Shown here: positions 1-8,475 of the stretch, one piece after another
Layout: each line of letters opens with the position of its first letter
How positions within the stretch are numbered: position 1 is the first letter of the stretch
DNA from: Albidovulum sp. bin36
GTDB taxonomy: Bacteria > Pseudomonadota > Alphaproteobacteria > Rhodobacterales > Rhodobacteraceae
DNA: 57,631 nucleotides
Direction of reading: 5' to 3'
NCBI GenBank assembly: GCA_002238565.1
Contig: MPMP01000023.1
Coordinates: forward strand, 1 to 57,631
The notes under the pieces: model-generated
Databases searched by the model: none
What the model was told of the DNA's origin: nothing
The model's input: the letters and a program-made list of their open reading frames with translations, nothing else
Position numbers and translations under genes: made by a program

Positions 1-254
1 CCGCGGAGCTTGTTCACGGCCCGCTTGAGCGTCGAGCGGCTGATGCCCAGCGCCTCCTGCAGGTCCTTGCGGCGCACCCCGCTCTCGGCGAACTTGGCCG
101 CCCGCAGCAGCATCGCCCCGCGGTCGCGCTCGTCGTGGAGGTCGCACACCTCGAGGTTCGAGAAGTAGTAGATCTTGCCGTCGAGAGCGGCGACTGAAAA
201 GCAGGAGGAGCCGATTTGCACGGCTTCGGCGGGATGAAGCGGGAGTGTGATCAT
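1..254 (-). CDS. N-terminal part of a helix-turn-helix protein, probable transposase, cut by window edge
   Basis: A minus-strand reading frame starts at ATG 254 and stays open to the window edge, about 84 codons. The visible protein has a short beta-rich start (MITLPLHPAEAVQIG) and, near residues 60-84, a helix-turn-helix (LQEALGISRSTLKRAV). From memory, this arrangement occurs at the N-terminus of a DDE transposase family whose C-terminal relics I also see at 4202-4723 and 25235-25723. That link is inference, because the two halves never occur together here. A transcription regulator is the alternative. Confidence 0.4.
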   Translation of the reverse strand, partial: MITLPLHPAEAVQIGSSCFSVAALDGKIYYFSNLEVCDLHDERDRGAMLLRAAKFAESGVRRKDLQEALGISRSTLKRAVNKLR

Positions 255-621
255 GGGGTCGCGGGGTCCAAATTCGGGTTCATTCGAATTTATCCGTCGG
301 CGACGATCCCGTCAAGCCCCTTTTTGAAAAAAAGTCCTTCTATGGCTGGAAAAATCGACCCTGGTTCAGTTCGAAGGAATTTACGAGGTCAGGACATCTG
401 ATCTTCGGAACCCGCGCAGAATGCGCATATTCCTCTTTCGCGACAGAGCGCGCGCGGCGCGGCGGCCAGGGCTACTTGGAAAGAAGAGCAGGCCGCGCCA
501 AAGACCGAACCTAGGCTCCAAAAGCACCGGACGGGAACCGAAAACACGCCACTCGCATCTTTTTCCAAGCAGGCCGAAAACGCGCCCCAAATAATCAAAT
601 GGCCGCGCTTTTTAGTTTCTG
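255..621. other. Gene-free stretch
   Basis: No reading frame here gives a recognisable protein. The first 100 bases are AT-rich and probably hold the upstream region of the minus-strand helix-turn-helix gene. The remainder looks like decayed sequence running into the brnT relic. Confidence 0.4.
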
Positions 622-752
622 TCAACAGTCCCGCCGGCGATCCTGCACGACGATCCGCCGCGGATCTAGGAAGCCCGGACGGCATAGGCGAAGTCGAATC
701 CGCGACGCTCGAAACAGGCGCTGTTTTTGGACTCGTCCCATTCGAATTCCAT
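622..752 (-). pseudogene. brnT: BrnT-type toxin relic
   Basis: Read from ATG 752 on the minus strand, the first residues (MEFEWDESKNSACFERRGF) match the typical start of BrnT, the RelE-fold ribonuclease toxin of BrnTA systems (aromatic-E-W-D, then K, then a GxxF turn). The frame hits TAG after about 28 codons. Shifting the frame restores LDPRRIVVQDRRRD, the next conserved BrnT segment, which then ends at TGA. So a frameshift plus a truncation leave about half of the usual 90 residues. No BrnA antitoxin is visible beside it. Confidence 0.5.
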
Positions 753-1105
753 CCCCACATATAGGCCAATGGCCTACGTAATCAATGCCTGGCTCCGATC
801 GCCGCCAACCAGGGCCGTGTTATGAAATCGAATGAAGGGTATTCGCCGACGTGATCACAGGCATCGTTCTGCAATCAACTGATTCCTCGTCCCCTGTTCC
901 TTTGGCTGTTGATCGGTACCAGGCAGGACCGAAGGCGAGCTATTCGAATTCTTGTACGGTGAAATCCGAAGTCGGGTCCAACAGGAGTTCACGATCCAAT
1001 TCTCTCGTCAGAAGGCTCTCGGTGAGGCGTGCAGATAATACGATACTGTTTTCGGCTCGTGTTCGAGTGCGAGTTCCGCCGATCAACTCATTTCAATTGC
1101 TTCAT
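753..1105. other. Gene-free stretch
   Basis: Nothing recognisable is encoded. It lies between the brnT relic and the broken 3' end of the oxidoreductase fragment. Open frames here have no family resemblance and unremarkable codon use. Confidence 0.35.
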
Positions 1106-1508
1106 TTAATGTGGTTGCTCATACTCGCCGACTATGATCAGCGCCCCGCCATTGACGCCGGAGGAGGACAGGTTCGCAAATGCGTCCGAGGCAACGTTCA
1201 CCCCGACTGCGCCCTTGTAGGTCACCGCGCCGCGAATCGGATAATGCACCGATACCGCCAGCATTGCCCTGGCCGCCGCTTCCGATGCATTCGCCTCCAA
1301 ACGCACTCCGAGTTCCGCCAGCAGCTCCTGTGCATCGGCAAGCACATATCCATCAGGTGAGAGATCGGCGCACCCTGGTAGCCGCCGACATAGCCCACGC
1401 CGGATTCCAGCAGGGCCTTGGTGATCGCCAGAATGCCCTCGCCCGTGAAGGTCTCCCCTGCGCCGAGGCGCAGATGCTCGACCTCAGACTTGAACGACGC
1501 TCGACCAT
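1106..1508 (-). pseudogene. iorA: Fragment of indolepyruvate:ferredoxin oxidoreductase, TPP-binding N-terminus
   Basis: The reading TGEGILAITKALLESGVGY then VGGYQGAPISHLMD, followed after a one-base shift near 1345 by LADAQELLAELGVRLEANAS and later YKGAVGVNVASDAFANL, is the N-terminal pyrimidine-binding domain of the thiamine-diphosphate 2-oxoacid:ferredoxin oxidoreductases (IorA type; indolepyruvate to indole-acetyl-CoA). The ATG (1508-1506) overlaps the stop of the upstream kynureninase/cyclase gene by one base, so it was once the next gene of that operon. A second frame slip lies just after the start. The frame stops at 1106, far short of the usual 700-1150 residues, so the fragment cannot be active. 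Confidence 0.7.
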
Positions 1509-3493
1509 CAGCCCTGCGGAACGAGGGCGAGGGCTCGGATTGGCGAGCCGGTGCCCTGCTCGATCTTCAATGGTGCCGCCATGAGGATGGCGCCCTTGGG
1601 CGGCAGCTGATCAAGATTGGCGAGGGAGGCTAGGCCGAAGCAGTTGTCGCGATGCAGGAAGCTGTGCGCAGGGTAGGGCGGCGAGAACTTCCCCGCCATC
1701 CCGGCATCGGTTCCGACGCACTGCGTCCCCCAGCCGACGATGCCCTTGCCCAAGAGATAGTCGATGCATTCCGTCGTCGGCCCAGGGCTGTGCGAGCCGT
1801 CCTCATGCGGGTCGGGATCCTCGTTCAGGAAGAGTTCCTCGTCATGGGACCGCTTGTCCCAATCGGTGCGCATGACCACCCATTCACCGGGATTGATCTC
1901 GCCATGTTCGGCCTCCCAGGCCTTCACGTCGTCGGCGGTCAGCAGGAAGTCGGGGTCCTCCGCGGCCATCTTCGAGCAGTCGATCACGTTGACCGGCGCA
2001 ATGAGCCGCTGAACATCGAGGGTATCGGTGTCGCCGTCATCGAAATCCTTGCCGGAAATCCAATGACGAGGAGCGTCGAAGTGAGTGCCGGAGTGTTCCC
2101 CTAGCACCATCCAGTTCCAAGCAAAGAACGGTCCGTCGGCGTCGTACTTGCTGATCCTGTGGATCTCGACCTTCGGCGTGTTCCTAGCAAAGTCCTTCGG
2201 CAGGCGCAGGATCGGTGTGTCCGGGCCCAGTGTCGCAGTGCAGTCGACGATCCGGACCTGGCCTGACATCAGCATCGTTCCAAGCTGGCCGAGCAGGCTT
2301 GCGGGTTCCATGTCGGCTCCTTTCTGCGGGCCCCTGGCCGCCATTCGGGATTTGCGGCGGTTCAGAACCTCTTCGGTGATGTCGAAGACGGTGTCGATGG
2401 TTTCCGCCGCGGTCATGTTGCCGGGTGAAAGGCGAACCAAGGCCCCCCGGAAATCGACCGAATAGCCCTCGACGCCCAGCGCCCCGACGGTAGCGGCGGC
2501 CTCGGGCTTGTCGGGGAACCGAAGCATGACGGAGCCGCCGCGCCGGCCCGCCTCGCGCGGTGAATGAAGCGGCAGGTCCAGCGAGTCGGCCCGGGCGATG
2601 ATCCTGTCGACCAGCTTCCGGTTCCAGGCGGCGATCTCGGAATGGTCCTGCTCCGAGTGCCATTTCAGGGCAGGCAATGATGCAACCGCCGCAACGGATC
2701 CCGGCGAGCCGCCGTCGAAGCGGCGGATGTCGGGGGCGTATTCGAACTTGTCGAGATCCCATGAGAAAGGGTTGTTCTGGGAAAACCAGCCCCGGCCTTC
2801 CGGTTCCAGGTCGAGCACGAGGGACTTGTCGACATAGAGGATGCCGGCCCCGGGGGTGCCGCACATCCACTTGAGGCTGGTGGAGACGACGAAATCCACC
2901 CGCGGGTTCATTGCATCGAACGGGATGAGCCCTGCCGCTTGGGTAATGTCGACCCCGATCATGCTGCCCATTTCGCGCCCGTGCGCCACCAGGGGCGCCA
3001 GGTCAACCCGGGACGAGGCGGTGGAGGTAACCCATGTCAGCAGCGCCAGTCCGACATCGCGTCCCCAGCGGGAGACGAAATCCTCGGCCTCCACCCACGC
3101 CTTGCCATCGGTTCGCTCAACCGTGTCGAGGGCAAACCCCATCTTCGGCGCCAACCCGGCCAACAGGAAATGAATCGACGGAAAGCAGTCGGCTGCAATT
3201 AGGACGCGCTTCCCCTTCAGCATCCCCTCGGGGAGCGACCGCATCAGCTTGTAAACGCCCTCGGTTACGCTCTCGCACGTCGTGGTCGAGCCTTTCGGAA
3301 CATTGATGATCCGCCGCCAGTAGTCGATGAAGTCCTGCCGCCTCAGCAGCACGTAGCCCCATTGCTTGTCGTTCGGCGAAGCCCAGACCTCGGCAAACTC
3401 GGCGGTGGCTGCAGCAAGTTCATCTTCCTTGCCCGGATACATGCCGATCGAATGGTAGAGGAAGTAGCCGGCGTGCCTTGTGTTGGTCAGCAT
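1508..3493 (-). CDS. Kynureninase-like PLP enzyme fused to cyclase/kynurenine formamidase
   Basis: A 661-residue protein with two domains. Residues about 20-385 form a class V PLP-dependent fold: VDITQAAG carries the cofactor aspartate (D182) and STSLKWMCGTPGAG the Schiff-base lysine (K208), as in kynureninase (kynurenine to anthranilate plus alanine). Residues 395-661 form a cyclase-family metallohydrolase with the motif GEHSGTHFDAPRHW (467-478), as in KynB formamidase (N-formylkynurenine to kynurenine plus formate). Together they would carry out consecutive steps of tryptophan degradation. Met395 (position 2311) is preceded by AAAGGAG with a 5-base gap, so the second domain could also be made alone. 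The truncated iorA follows directly. The domain has a separate paralogue at 52613-53404. Exact substrates are inferred, because both families have non-kynurenine members. Confidence 0.75.
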   Translation of the reverse strand: MLTNTRHAGYFLYHSIGMYPGKEDELAAATAEFAEVWASPNDKQWGYVLLRRQDFIDYWRRIINVPKGSTTTCESVTEGVYKLMRSLPEGMLKGKRVLIAADCFPSIHFLLAGLAPKMGFALDTVERTDGKAWVEAEDFVSRWGRDVGLALLTWVTSTASSRVDLAPLVAHGREMGSMIGVDITQAAGLIPFDAMNPRVDFVVSTSLKWMCGTPGAGILYVDKSLVLDLEPEGRGWFSQNNPFSWDLDKFEYAPDIRRFDGGSPGSVAAVASLPALKWHSEQDHSEIAAWNRKLVDRIIARADSLDLPLHSPREAGRRGGSVMLRFPDKPEAAATVGALGVEGYSVDFRGALVRLSPGNMTAAETIDTVFDITEEVLNRRKSRMAARGPQKGADMEPASLLGQLGTMLMSGQVRIVDCTATLGPDTPILRLPKDFARNTPKVEIHRISKYDADGPFFAWNWMVLGEHSGTHFDAPRHWISGKDFDDGDTDTLDVQRLIAPVNVIDCSKMAAEDPDFLLTADDVKAWEAEHGEINPGEWVVMRTDWDKRSHDEELFLNEDPDPHEDGSHSPGPTTECIDYLLGKGIVGWGTQCVGTDAGMAGKFSPPYPAHSFLHRDNCFGLASLANLDQLPPKGAILMAAPLKIEQGTGSPIRALALVPQG

Positions 3494-3534
3494 GCAATCG
3501 TCCTGCAGGTGCCTGTCACGGGTGAAGTTAGCCC

Positions 3535-3564
3535 AATTTGCAGGCGCGTTCCATGTCTTGTCAA
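3535..3564 (-). promoter_or_regulatory. Possible sigma-70 promoter of the kynureninase/cyclase gene
   Basis: On the minus strand, TTGACA (3564-3559) is followed after 18 bases by CAAATT (3540-3535). It lies about 40 bases before the ATG at 3493. The -35 is perfect but the -10 is poor. Confidence 0.25.
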
Positions 3565-4201
3565 TCCAAGTGAATGTATGCGCTCGAACAACTCGGGAAC
3601 ATCAAAATGCGATGCACTCCATTATGGTCCGCGTGATCCGCAAAGCCGTCATGCATTCCGTGTTTGGTGGCAACCGGAAGGAGAACAGCACTTCCGCCAA
3701 AGTCGTAGTCTCGCGCACCGAATACACACCGAAGGAACTGAACGTGCCGGCATCGAAGTGCAAGTTCTGGCGTTGCTGCCACGGGCGACGTCGGCGTTGA
3801 TGCCAAGAACCTGTACGACCAGGTGAAGCGCTATTGCGACCAGGGCCTTGAGGACCTGCGCGACAGCGGTTGGCCGGGATGAATGTCAATGCTGGACAGG
3901 GCCCGGAGCGCTGCGGTCATGATGCGGTTGGAGGTCGGCAGCCGACAAATCTGGCAAACCTCGCCTGACCTGTCTCTCGGCGAGCCGGGCCGCCTCGGTG
4001 CGCACGCCGCCCGGGCCGGTGATCGGAACCTGGGCCGCGCGGGAATCCTCCTCCGGCCAGTCGTTGTCCGCGGACCCTTTGGCCAGTTGATCACGGCAAT
4101 TCCGCGCCGGGCATGGCGGGCGAATAGGGCTGGGCTTCCGCCCTACCGGTCGAACAGCAGCTTAAGGGTAGGACCGCCCGGGTCGGCGGCGGTGAGGTCG
4201 G
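3565..4201. other. Decayed stretch without an intact gene
   Basis: No intact gene. Plus-strand codons 3790-3882 read smoothly (…AKNLYDQVKRYCDQG…LRDSGWPG then TGA) and look like the C-terminus of a lost protein that I cannot identify. The rest carries interrupted frames only. Confidence 0.3.
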
Positions 4202-4723
4202 ATGCATCTACGGCACGCCTTGGTTTCTCGACCGGTGCGTCAGGATTTCTGGCTTTCCCGGGGAAATCCACCAGTTCGCCGTGTGCGGTCTGGACCACAG
4301 GCGCCCGACCCTGCTGTTCACCAACCAGATGAGGATATCCGCAGGAAAGCTCTTCGACCGCCATGCCCGAAGGATAGTGATCGAGAACGCCATGGCCGAA
4401 GTCATGACTTCCTCCGCATGGACGCGCTGTCCGCAGCGGTGCCGATGAGGATTGATCTTGATTTCCAGCTCGCCCTCACGGCCAACGGTCTTTACTGGCT
4501 GCCGGCCGTGCGGGTCGTCAACGGCAAGCAGACCGCGAAGTCGCGCACGCTGTTCCGGAACTGCATAAAGGCACTAGCGGACATCACGGTCGACAACGAC
4601 AGCATCGATGTCCGGATTGGCCGACGGGCGAACAACCCGTTCCTGCCCGATGCATCCTACGATGAAACCGACATTGCCGTCCCGTGGCTCAGGGACCATC
4701 GGCTGAGGATCAGCTTCCTGTGA
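4202..4723 (+). pseudogene. DDE transposase relic (C-terminal part)
   Basis: Two plus-strand frames must be joined. The first gives FAVCGLDHRRPTLLFTNQ and ARRIVIENAMAE. After a shift near 4403 the second gives MDALSAAVPMRIDLDFQLAL and ends with IGRRANNPFLPD…IPWL-like residues and a stop at 4723. This series (TNQ, ARRxVIEN, FHMDALSSAV-like, HRRAxxP-like) is, from memory, the C-terminal half of a family of DDE transposases without close ties to the large IS groups. The start is missing and the frameshift makes it non-functional. A second relic of the same family lies at 25235-25723 in the opposite orientation. Confidence 0.55.
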
Positions 4724-4769
4724 GTCGGGTGGCAGGATTCACATCGATTGCGGCCGTTGGGAACTGAGG

Positions 4770-5326
4770 CTAGAGGAGAATCGACTGGATATCTTGTAGC
4801 GTTAGCTCTCGCTGCTCGTCGCATTCCTGGAGTAGGTCGTCGCTGGGGCTGGTCTGCTCGGAGCAGCTCCCGTGCCGCACCGTCGTGTAGACCCCTTCTG
4901 CTTTGACCGCCGCCACCGCGGGGTAAAGTCTCTGTCCCCCGACAGCAGCGCCACCTTCGAGACGCGCTGCTTCAGGGACGGCAGCACCATGTCCACCCCC
5001 AGCATGATGTCGACGCGCTTTTGCCGGAATATCTGGTTGCCATTCTCGTCGACTCCCCTAAACACCAGCCTGGCCAGGCGAACCTCAAACCTGAGGATGT
5101 GCCCGAACGCAGTGATGAAGCGATCTCGCTTTCTGTACCGCTCAACCTCGTCTTCTGATGGTGGGTTTCAACTGTACGGCGGGCAGTGGTAGTCGTAGGC
5201 TCGGAGGAGTTCGCCGCCCTCGCCGACCATGGCATTGGTCAATTTTCCGAAATTGATTCGCGCCTTGGCGCGGTCGTGTTGATGCACCTTCTCAAGCTAC
5301 GCCCCGTCGATGAACACTGCGGTCAT
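4770..5326 (-). pseudogene. NYN-domain (LabA/DUF88-like) protein relic
   Basis: From ATG 5326 the minus strand reads MTAVFIDGA, then TAG, then LEKVHQHDRAKARINFGKL and, after another in-frame stop, DEVERYRKRDRFITAFGHIL, KRVDIMLGVDMVLPSLKQ and ALLSGDRDF. A one-base shift then restores AVAAVKAEGVYTTV and a natural end at 4770. FIDGA near the start, the central VDIMLGVD and the SGDxDF motif supply the conserved acidic residues of the NYN/PIN-like nuclease fold. Two nonsense codons and one frameshift interrupt an otherwise full-length gene (about 185 residues), so inactivation looks recent. Such genes often sit on phage or defence islands, but no partner is seen here. Confidence 0.7.
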
Positions 5327-5510
5327 CCCCATCGGCGACCTCCCAACCAGAGACGAAAAGCGCCGACGCGAAGGCCGGCCCTCTCATTTTTCCCACCGTG
5401 CCCAAGGCGGCAATTGGCCCCGCGAAGGGACGGTGGGGTCGATTTGGAACCCCGATTCAATGGCCCGACCCGTTCGGTGTCAACGGAAATCAAGACATCT
5501 CCCGCTACTG

Positions 5511-5717
5511 CTTCTGCAGCCATACTGCCCGCAGCCAAGCCGGATCGAGACGCTGTTCTCGGTGCAGAAGCACCGCCACTTCGCCAACCGGGTGATCGGG
5601 AGCGCCGACCATGTCAGGAGAGCCGTCGAGTAGGTTTGGAACGGGTTGACCTCCGACACCGGGGAGATCGTGCGAATCACGGCCAGAAGCTGGGCCGCGC
5701 TGTACCAGGTGGGGTAG
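5511..5717 (+). pseudogene. IS630-family transposase relic, C-terminal end
   Basis: The frame reads LLQPYCPQPSRIETLFSVQK, HFANRVIGSADHVRRAVE, a TAG at 5631-5633, then VWNGLTSDTGEIVRIT and a stop at 5717. PYCPQ-x-x-x-IE is the hallmark of the third catalytic acidic residue (the E of DDE) in IS630/Tc1-mariner transposases, and the downstream helices fit. The internal TAG and absence of the first 200 or so residues make it a remnant. It directly precedes the aldo/keto reductase operon. Confidence 0.6.
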
Positions 5718-5870
5718 TGTCTGTCGGTGATTGCTGTGCTGGTTTGGTTTTGCAAAGTTACGATTGGCCCTTCTCAATCGCAGTCAGATGGCTATGGTGT
5801 CCCCGCGGAAATGCGGCGGAAAAGCGGAAATGGGGGCGATTCGGAAACGGACCACACGCCAGGGTGCGCA

Positions 5871-6956
5871 GTGACGGTGCCGATGGTCGAGGTTCGGCCC
5901 GGCCATTCGATCTCGAAGGTGATCAGGGGCGGCTGGCAGCTTTCGGGCGACCATGGCCGGGTCGATGCGGTCCGGGCGGTTTCCGACATGGTTCTCCTCG
6001 CCGATGCCGGGATCAACACCTTCGACTGTGCCGACATCTATACAGGCGTCGAGGAAATGCTCGGCCGGTTCCGAACCGAGCTCGCGAGAACCCGCGGGCA
6101 GGACCGGTTGAATCGCGTCAGGATACACACCAAATTCGTCCCCGACCGTGACAGCCTGGCGGTGCTGTCCCCGGCGCGGGTCGAGGCAGGGATTGACCGA
6201 TCGCTCGCCCGAATGAGACTCGAACGGCTGGATCTCGTGCAATTCCATTGGTGGGACTACGGCGTCCCCGGTCATGTCGAGGCGGTGGAGCAGCTGGATG
6301 CGCTGCGCCGCAAAGGCAAGATAAACCTGATTGGCGTGACGAATTTCGACGCCCCGCATCTGGCCGAGATCTGCAACGTCACCGATATTGCGTCGGCACA
6401 GGTGCAGTGCTCGCTTCTTGACCGGCGTGCCTCGGGCGATTTCGCCGCATTGGCGAGGGAACGCGGCGTCCATCTGTTCGCCTACGGCGTTCTCGCCGGC
6501 GGCTTCCTGACCGATGCCTGGCTGTCCCGGCCGGATCCGGGGTTCGACTTCGGGAATCGGAGCCTCGTGAAATACCGCCTGATCATCGAGGAATTCGGTG
6601 GCTGGACATTGTTCCAGGAGTTGCTGGCGGCGCTGCGCGCGGTTGCCGACCGCCACGGGGCCGAGATCTCGACCATCGCGCTGAAGGCGACGCTCGACAG
6701 CCCCAACATCGCCGCCGCCATCGTCGGCGCACGCTATGCCGACCGGCTGCCTCAAGTCCTGCACGCCCTCGAACTGGAGCTGGCCGACGAGGATCGCGCC
6801 GCGATCGAAGCGGTCCGAAACCGGGCGGAGGGGCCGGCCGGGCCGGTCTACGGTCTCGAACGGGACATTTCCGGACGACACGGGCGGATCATGAAGTACA
6901 ATCTCAACAGGGGGGACAACCGCATGGCCTCCGCCTCGCGCGTCGAGGCGACGTGA
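5871..6956 (+). CDS. Aldo/keto reductase, first gene of the Liv operon
   Basis: A TIM-barrel NAD(P)H-dependent oxidoreductase of the aldo/keto reductase superfamily, acting on carbonyl/alcohol pairs in the cytoplasm. FDCADIYTGVEEML holds the catalytic Asp and Tyr, LVQFHWWDYG the conserved His region, and IGVTNFD the strand preceding the cofactor site. The frame is open from 5727, but its first 48 codons look like IS-border sequence. GTG 5871 has AGGG six bases upstream, so I chose it; ATG 5811 and ATG 5883 are alternatives. The stop overlaps the GTG of livG (GTGA). It is clearly related to the aldo/keto reductase part of the fusion at 12575-14035, including the unusual QFHWW motif. The substrate is unknown. 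Confidence 0.85.
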   Translation: MTVPMVEVRPGHSISKVIRGGWQLSGDHGRVDAVRAVSDMVLLADAGINTFDCADIYTGVEEMLGRFRTELARTRGQDRLNRVRIHTKFVPDRDSLAVLSPARVEAGIDRSLARMRLERLDLVQFHWWDYGVPGHVEAVEQLDALRRKGKINLIGVTNFDAPHLAEICNVTDIASAQVQCSLLDRRASGDFAALARERGVHLFAYGVLAGGFLTDAWLSRPDPGFDFGNRSLVKYRLIIEEFGGWTLFQELLAALRAVADRHGAEISTIALKATLDSPNIAAAIVGARYADRLPQVLHALELELADEDRAAIEAVRNRAEGPAGPVYGLERDISGRHGRIMKYNLNRGDNRMASASRVEAT

Positions 6957-7726
6957 CCGTGGCAGGCCCTCTTCTGCAGGTCCGCGGCGTCACGAAGCGG
7001 TTCCGGGGCTTTACCGCCGTCGACTCGATTTCGTTCGAACTGCCGCGCGGCGTGATCTGCGGGCTGATCGGGCCGAATGGAGCCGGAAAGACAACGCTCT
7101 TCAATACTATGGCGGGACTCATGAAGCCCGATTCAGGCGAGGTCCTGCTCGAAGAAGTCCAGATTCATACCCGACCGCCGCACCGGATTTTCGCCGAGGG
7201 GCTGGCGCGCACGTTTCAGATTCCTCGACCGTTTCCCGAAATGTCGGTCCTGGAAAACGTCATGCTGGTGCCGAACCGGCAGTCGGGGGAGAGGTTCTGG
7301 AACAACTGGCTGCGCCCCGGAACGGTCGCACGCGAGGAACGGGAGGCCCGAAGGCGGGCAGAGGACATAATTGAATTTTGCGGGCTGACACAGGTCGGCC
7401 GCGACCAGTCCGGCACGCTGTCCGGCGGACAACTGAAGCTCCTAGAGCTGGCAAGGGTGCTGATGGCCGATCCGAAGATCATCTTGCTGGACGAGCCGGC
7501 GGCGGGGGTGAATCCGACCCTGATGCTGACGCTCGTCGACAAGATCAAGGAGCTGAACGCGCGCGGCTACACATTCCTGATCATTGAGCACAACATGGAT
7601 GTGGTCATGTCGGTTTGCGATCCGATCCTGGTGATGGCGCAGGGGCGGCTGCTCTATTCGGGTGATCCGGCTGGCGCCCGCCGCGATCCGGCCGTGCTGG
7701 ACGCCTATCTTGGGGACTTGCCGTGA
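6953..7726 (+). CDS. livG: Branched-chain-type ABC transporter ATP-binding protein LivG
   Basis: One of two cytoplasmic ATPases that power a HAAT/Liv-type importer. Visible are Walker A GPNGAGKTTLFNTMAGL, the ABC signature LSGGQLKLLELARVL, Walker B IILLDEPAAGVNP and the switch histidine in IIEHNMD. The length of 257 residues is normal. It starts with GTG overlapping the aldo/keto reductase stop and ends overlapping livF, so the genes are translationally coupled. LivG-type subunits have a longer insert after Walker A than LivF, as seen here. Substrates of Liv systems range from branched-chain amino acids to urea and amides, and the neighbours suggest an amino-acid-like compound. Confidence 0.92.
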   Translation: MTVAGPLLQVRGVTKRFRGFTAVDSISFELPRGVICGLIGPNGAGKTTLFNTMAGLMKPDSGEVLLEEVQIHTRPPHRIFAEGLARTFQIPRPFPEMSVLENVMLVPNRQSGERFWNNWLRPGTVAREEREARRRAEDIIEFCGLTQVGRDQSGTLSGGQLKLLELARVLMADPKIILLDEPAAGVNPTLMLTLVDKIKELNARGYTFLIIEHNMDVVMSVCDPILVMAQGRLLYSGDPAGARRDPAVLDAYLGDLP

Positions 7727-8475
7727 ACGGCGGCCCGGCGCTGGAGGCGATCGATGTCGTCGCAGGCTACGCGCCCGATCTGCCGATCCTGCACGGGGTA
7801 TCCGCCCATGTCGAAGCAGGCGAGGTCGTGTCGGTCATCGGACCGAACGGTGCAGGAAAATCAACACTGGTCAAGGCGATCGCGGGTCTGGTGGAGGTCA
7901 CTTCCGGGGCGGTTCGTCTGCACGGCCGCGACATAACCGGCAGGAGGGCACACCGGCTGGCCGCAGAAGGCGTGGGGTTCGTGCCGCAATCCGAAAATGT
8001 CTTTGCGACGCTGACCATCCACGAGAACCTGATCATGGGCGGAGCGCCGATGCCGAAATCCGTTGCGATGGAGCGGATCAGGGAAATCTACGGGATGTAC
8101 CCGGTTCTGCAGGAAAGGATGCACGAGAAGGCAGGGGTTCTCTCCGGCGGTCAGCGGCAGATTCTCGCCGTCGCCCGGGCCCTGCTGACCAAGCCGAGGC
8201 TGATGCTTCTGGACGAGCCGACCGCCGGGCTCTCGCCGACGGCGGCAGGCGAGCTCTTCGATGTCGTGCGCGGGCTTTCCGAACGCGGCGCTGCGGTCCT
8301 GATGGTGGAGCAGAACGCCAAGGCTGCGCTGCGGAACTCCGACCGGGGCTATGTCCTGGCGGAAGGTCGCAACCGGCTCGACGGGCTCGCCTCCGTTCTC
8401 CTGTCGGATGAGGAGATCGGCGAGATCTTCCTCGGGCAGAGACGCGACGCGGTCGGACCTGGGGGTGTGGAATGA
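7723..8475 (+). CDS. livF: Branched-chain-type ABC transporter ATP-binding protein LivF
   Basis: Second ATPase of the importer, 250 residues. Walker A is GPNGAGKSTLVKAIAGL, the signature LSGGQRQILAVARALL and Walker B LMLLDEPTAGLSP. The GTG start overlaps the livG stop by four bases and the end overlaps livH by four bases. It would pair with LivG on the cytoplasmic face of LivHM. Nothing is missing. Confidence 0.92.
   Translation: MNGGPALEAIDVVAGYAPDLPILHGVSAHVEAGEVVSVIGPNGAGKSTLVKAIAGLVEVTSGAVRLHGRDITGRRAHRLAAEGVGFVPQSENVFATLTIHENLIMGGAPMPKSVAMERIREIYGMYPVLQERMHEKAGVLSGGQRQILAVARALLTKPRLMLLDEPTAGLSPTAAGELFDVVRGLSERGAAVLMVEQNAKAALRNSDRGYVLAEGRNRLDGLASVLLSDEEIGEIFLGQRRDAVGPGGVE

Noticed and set aside
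5784..6881. 365-codon minus-strand ORF
   Set aside because: Antisense to the aldo/keto reductase, which has clear motifs; the reverse frame has none.
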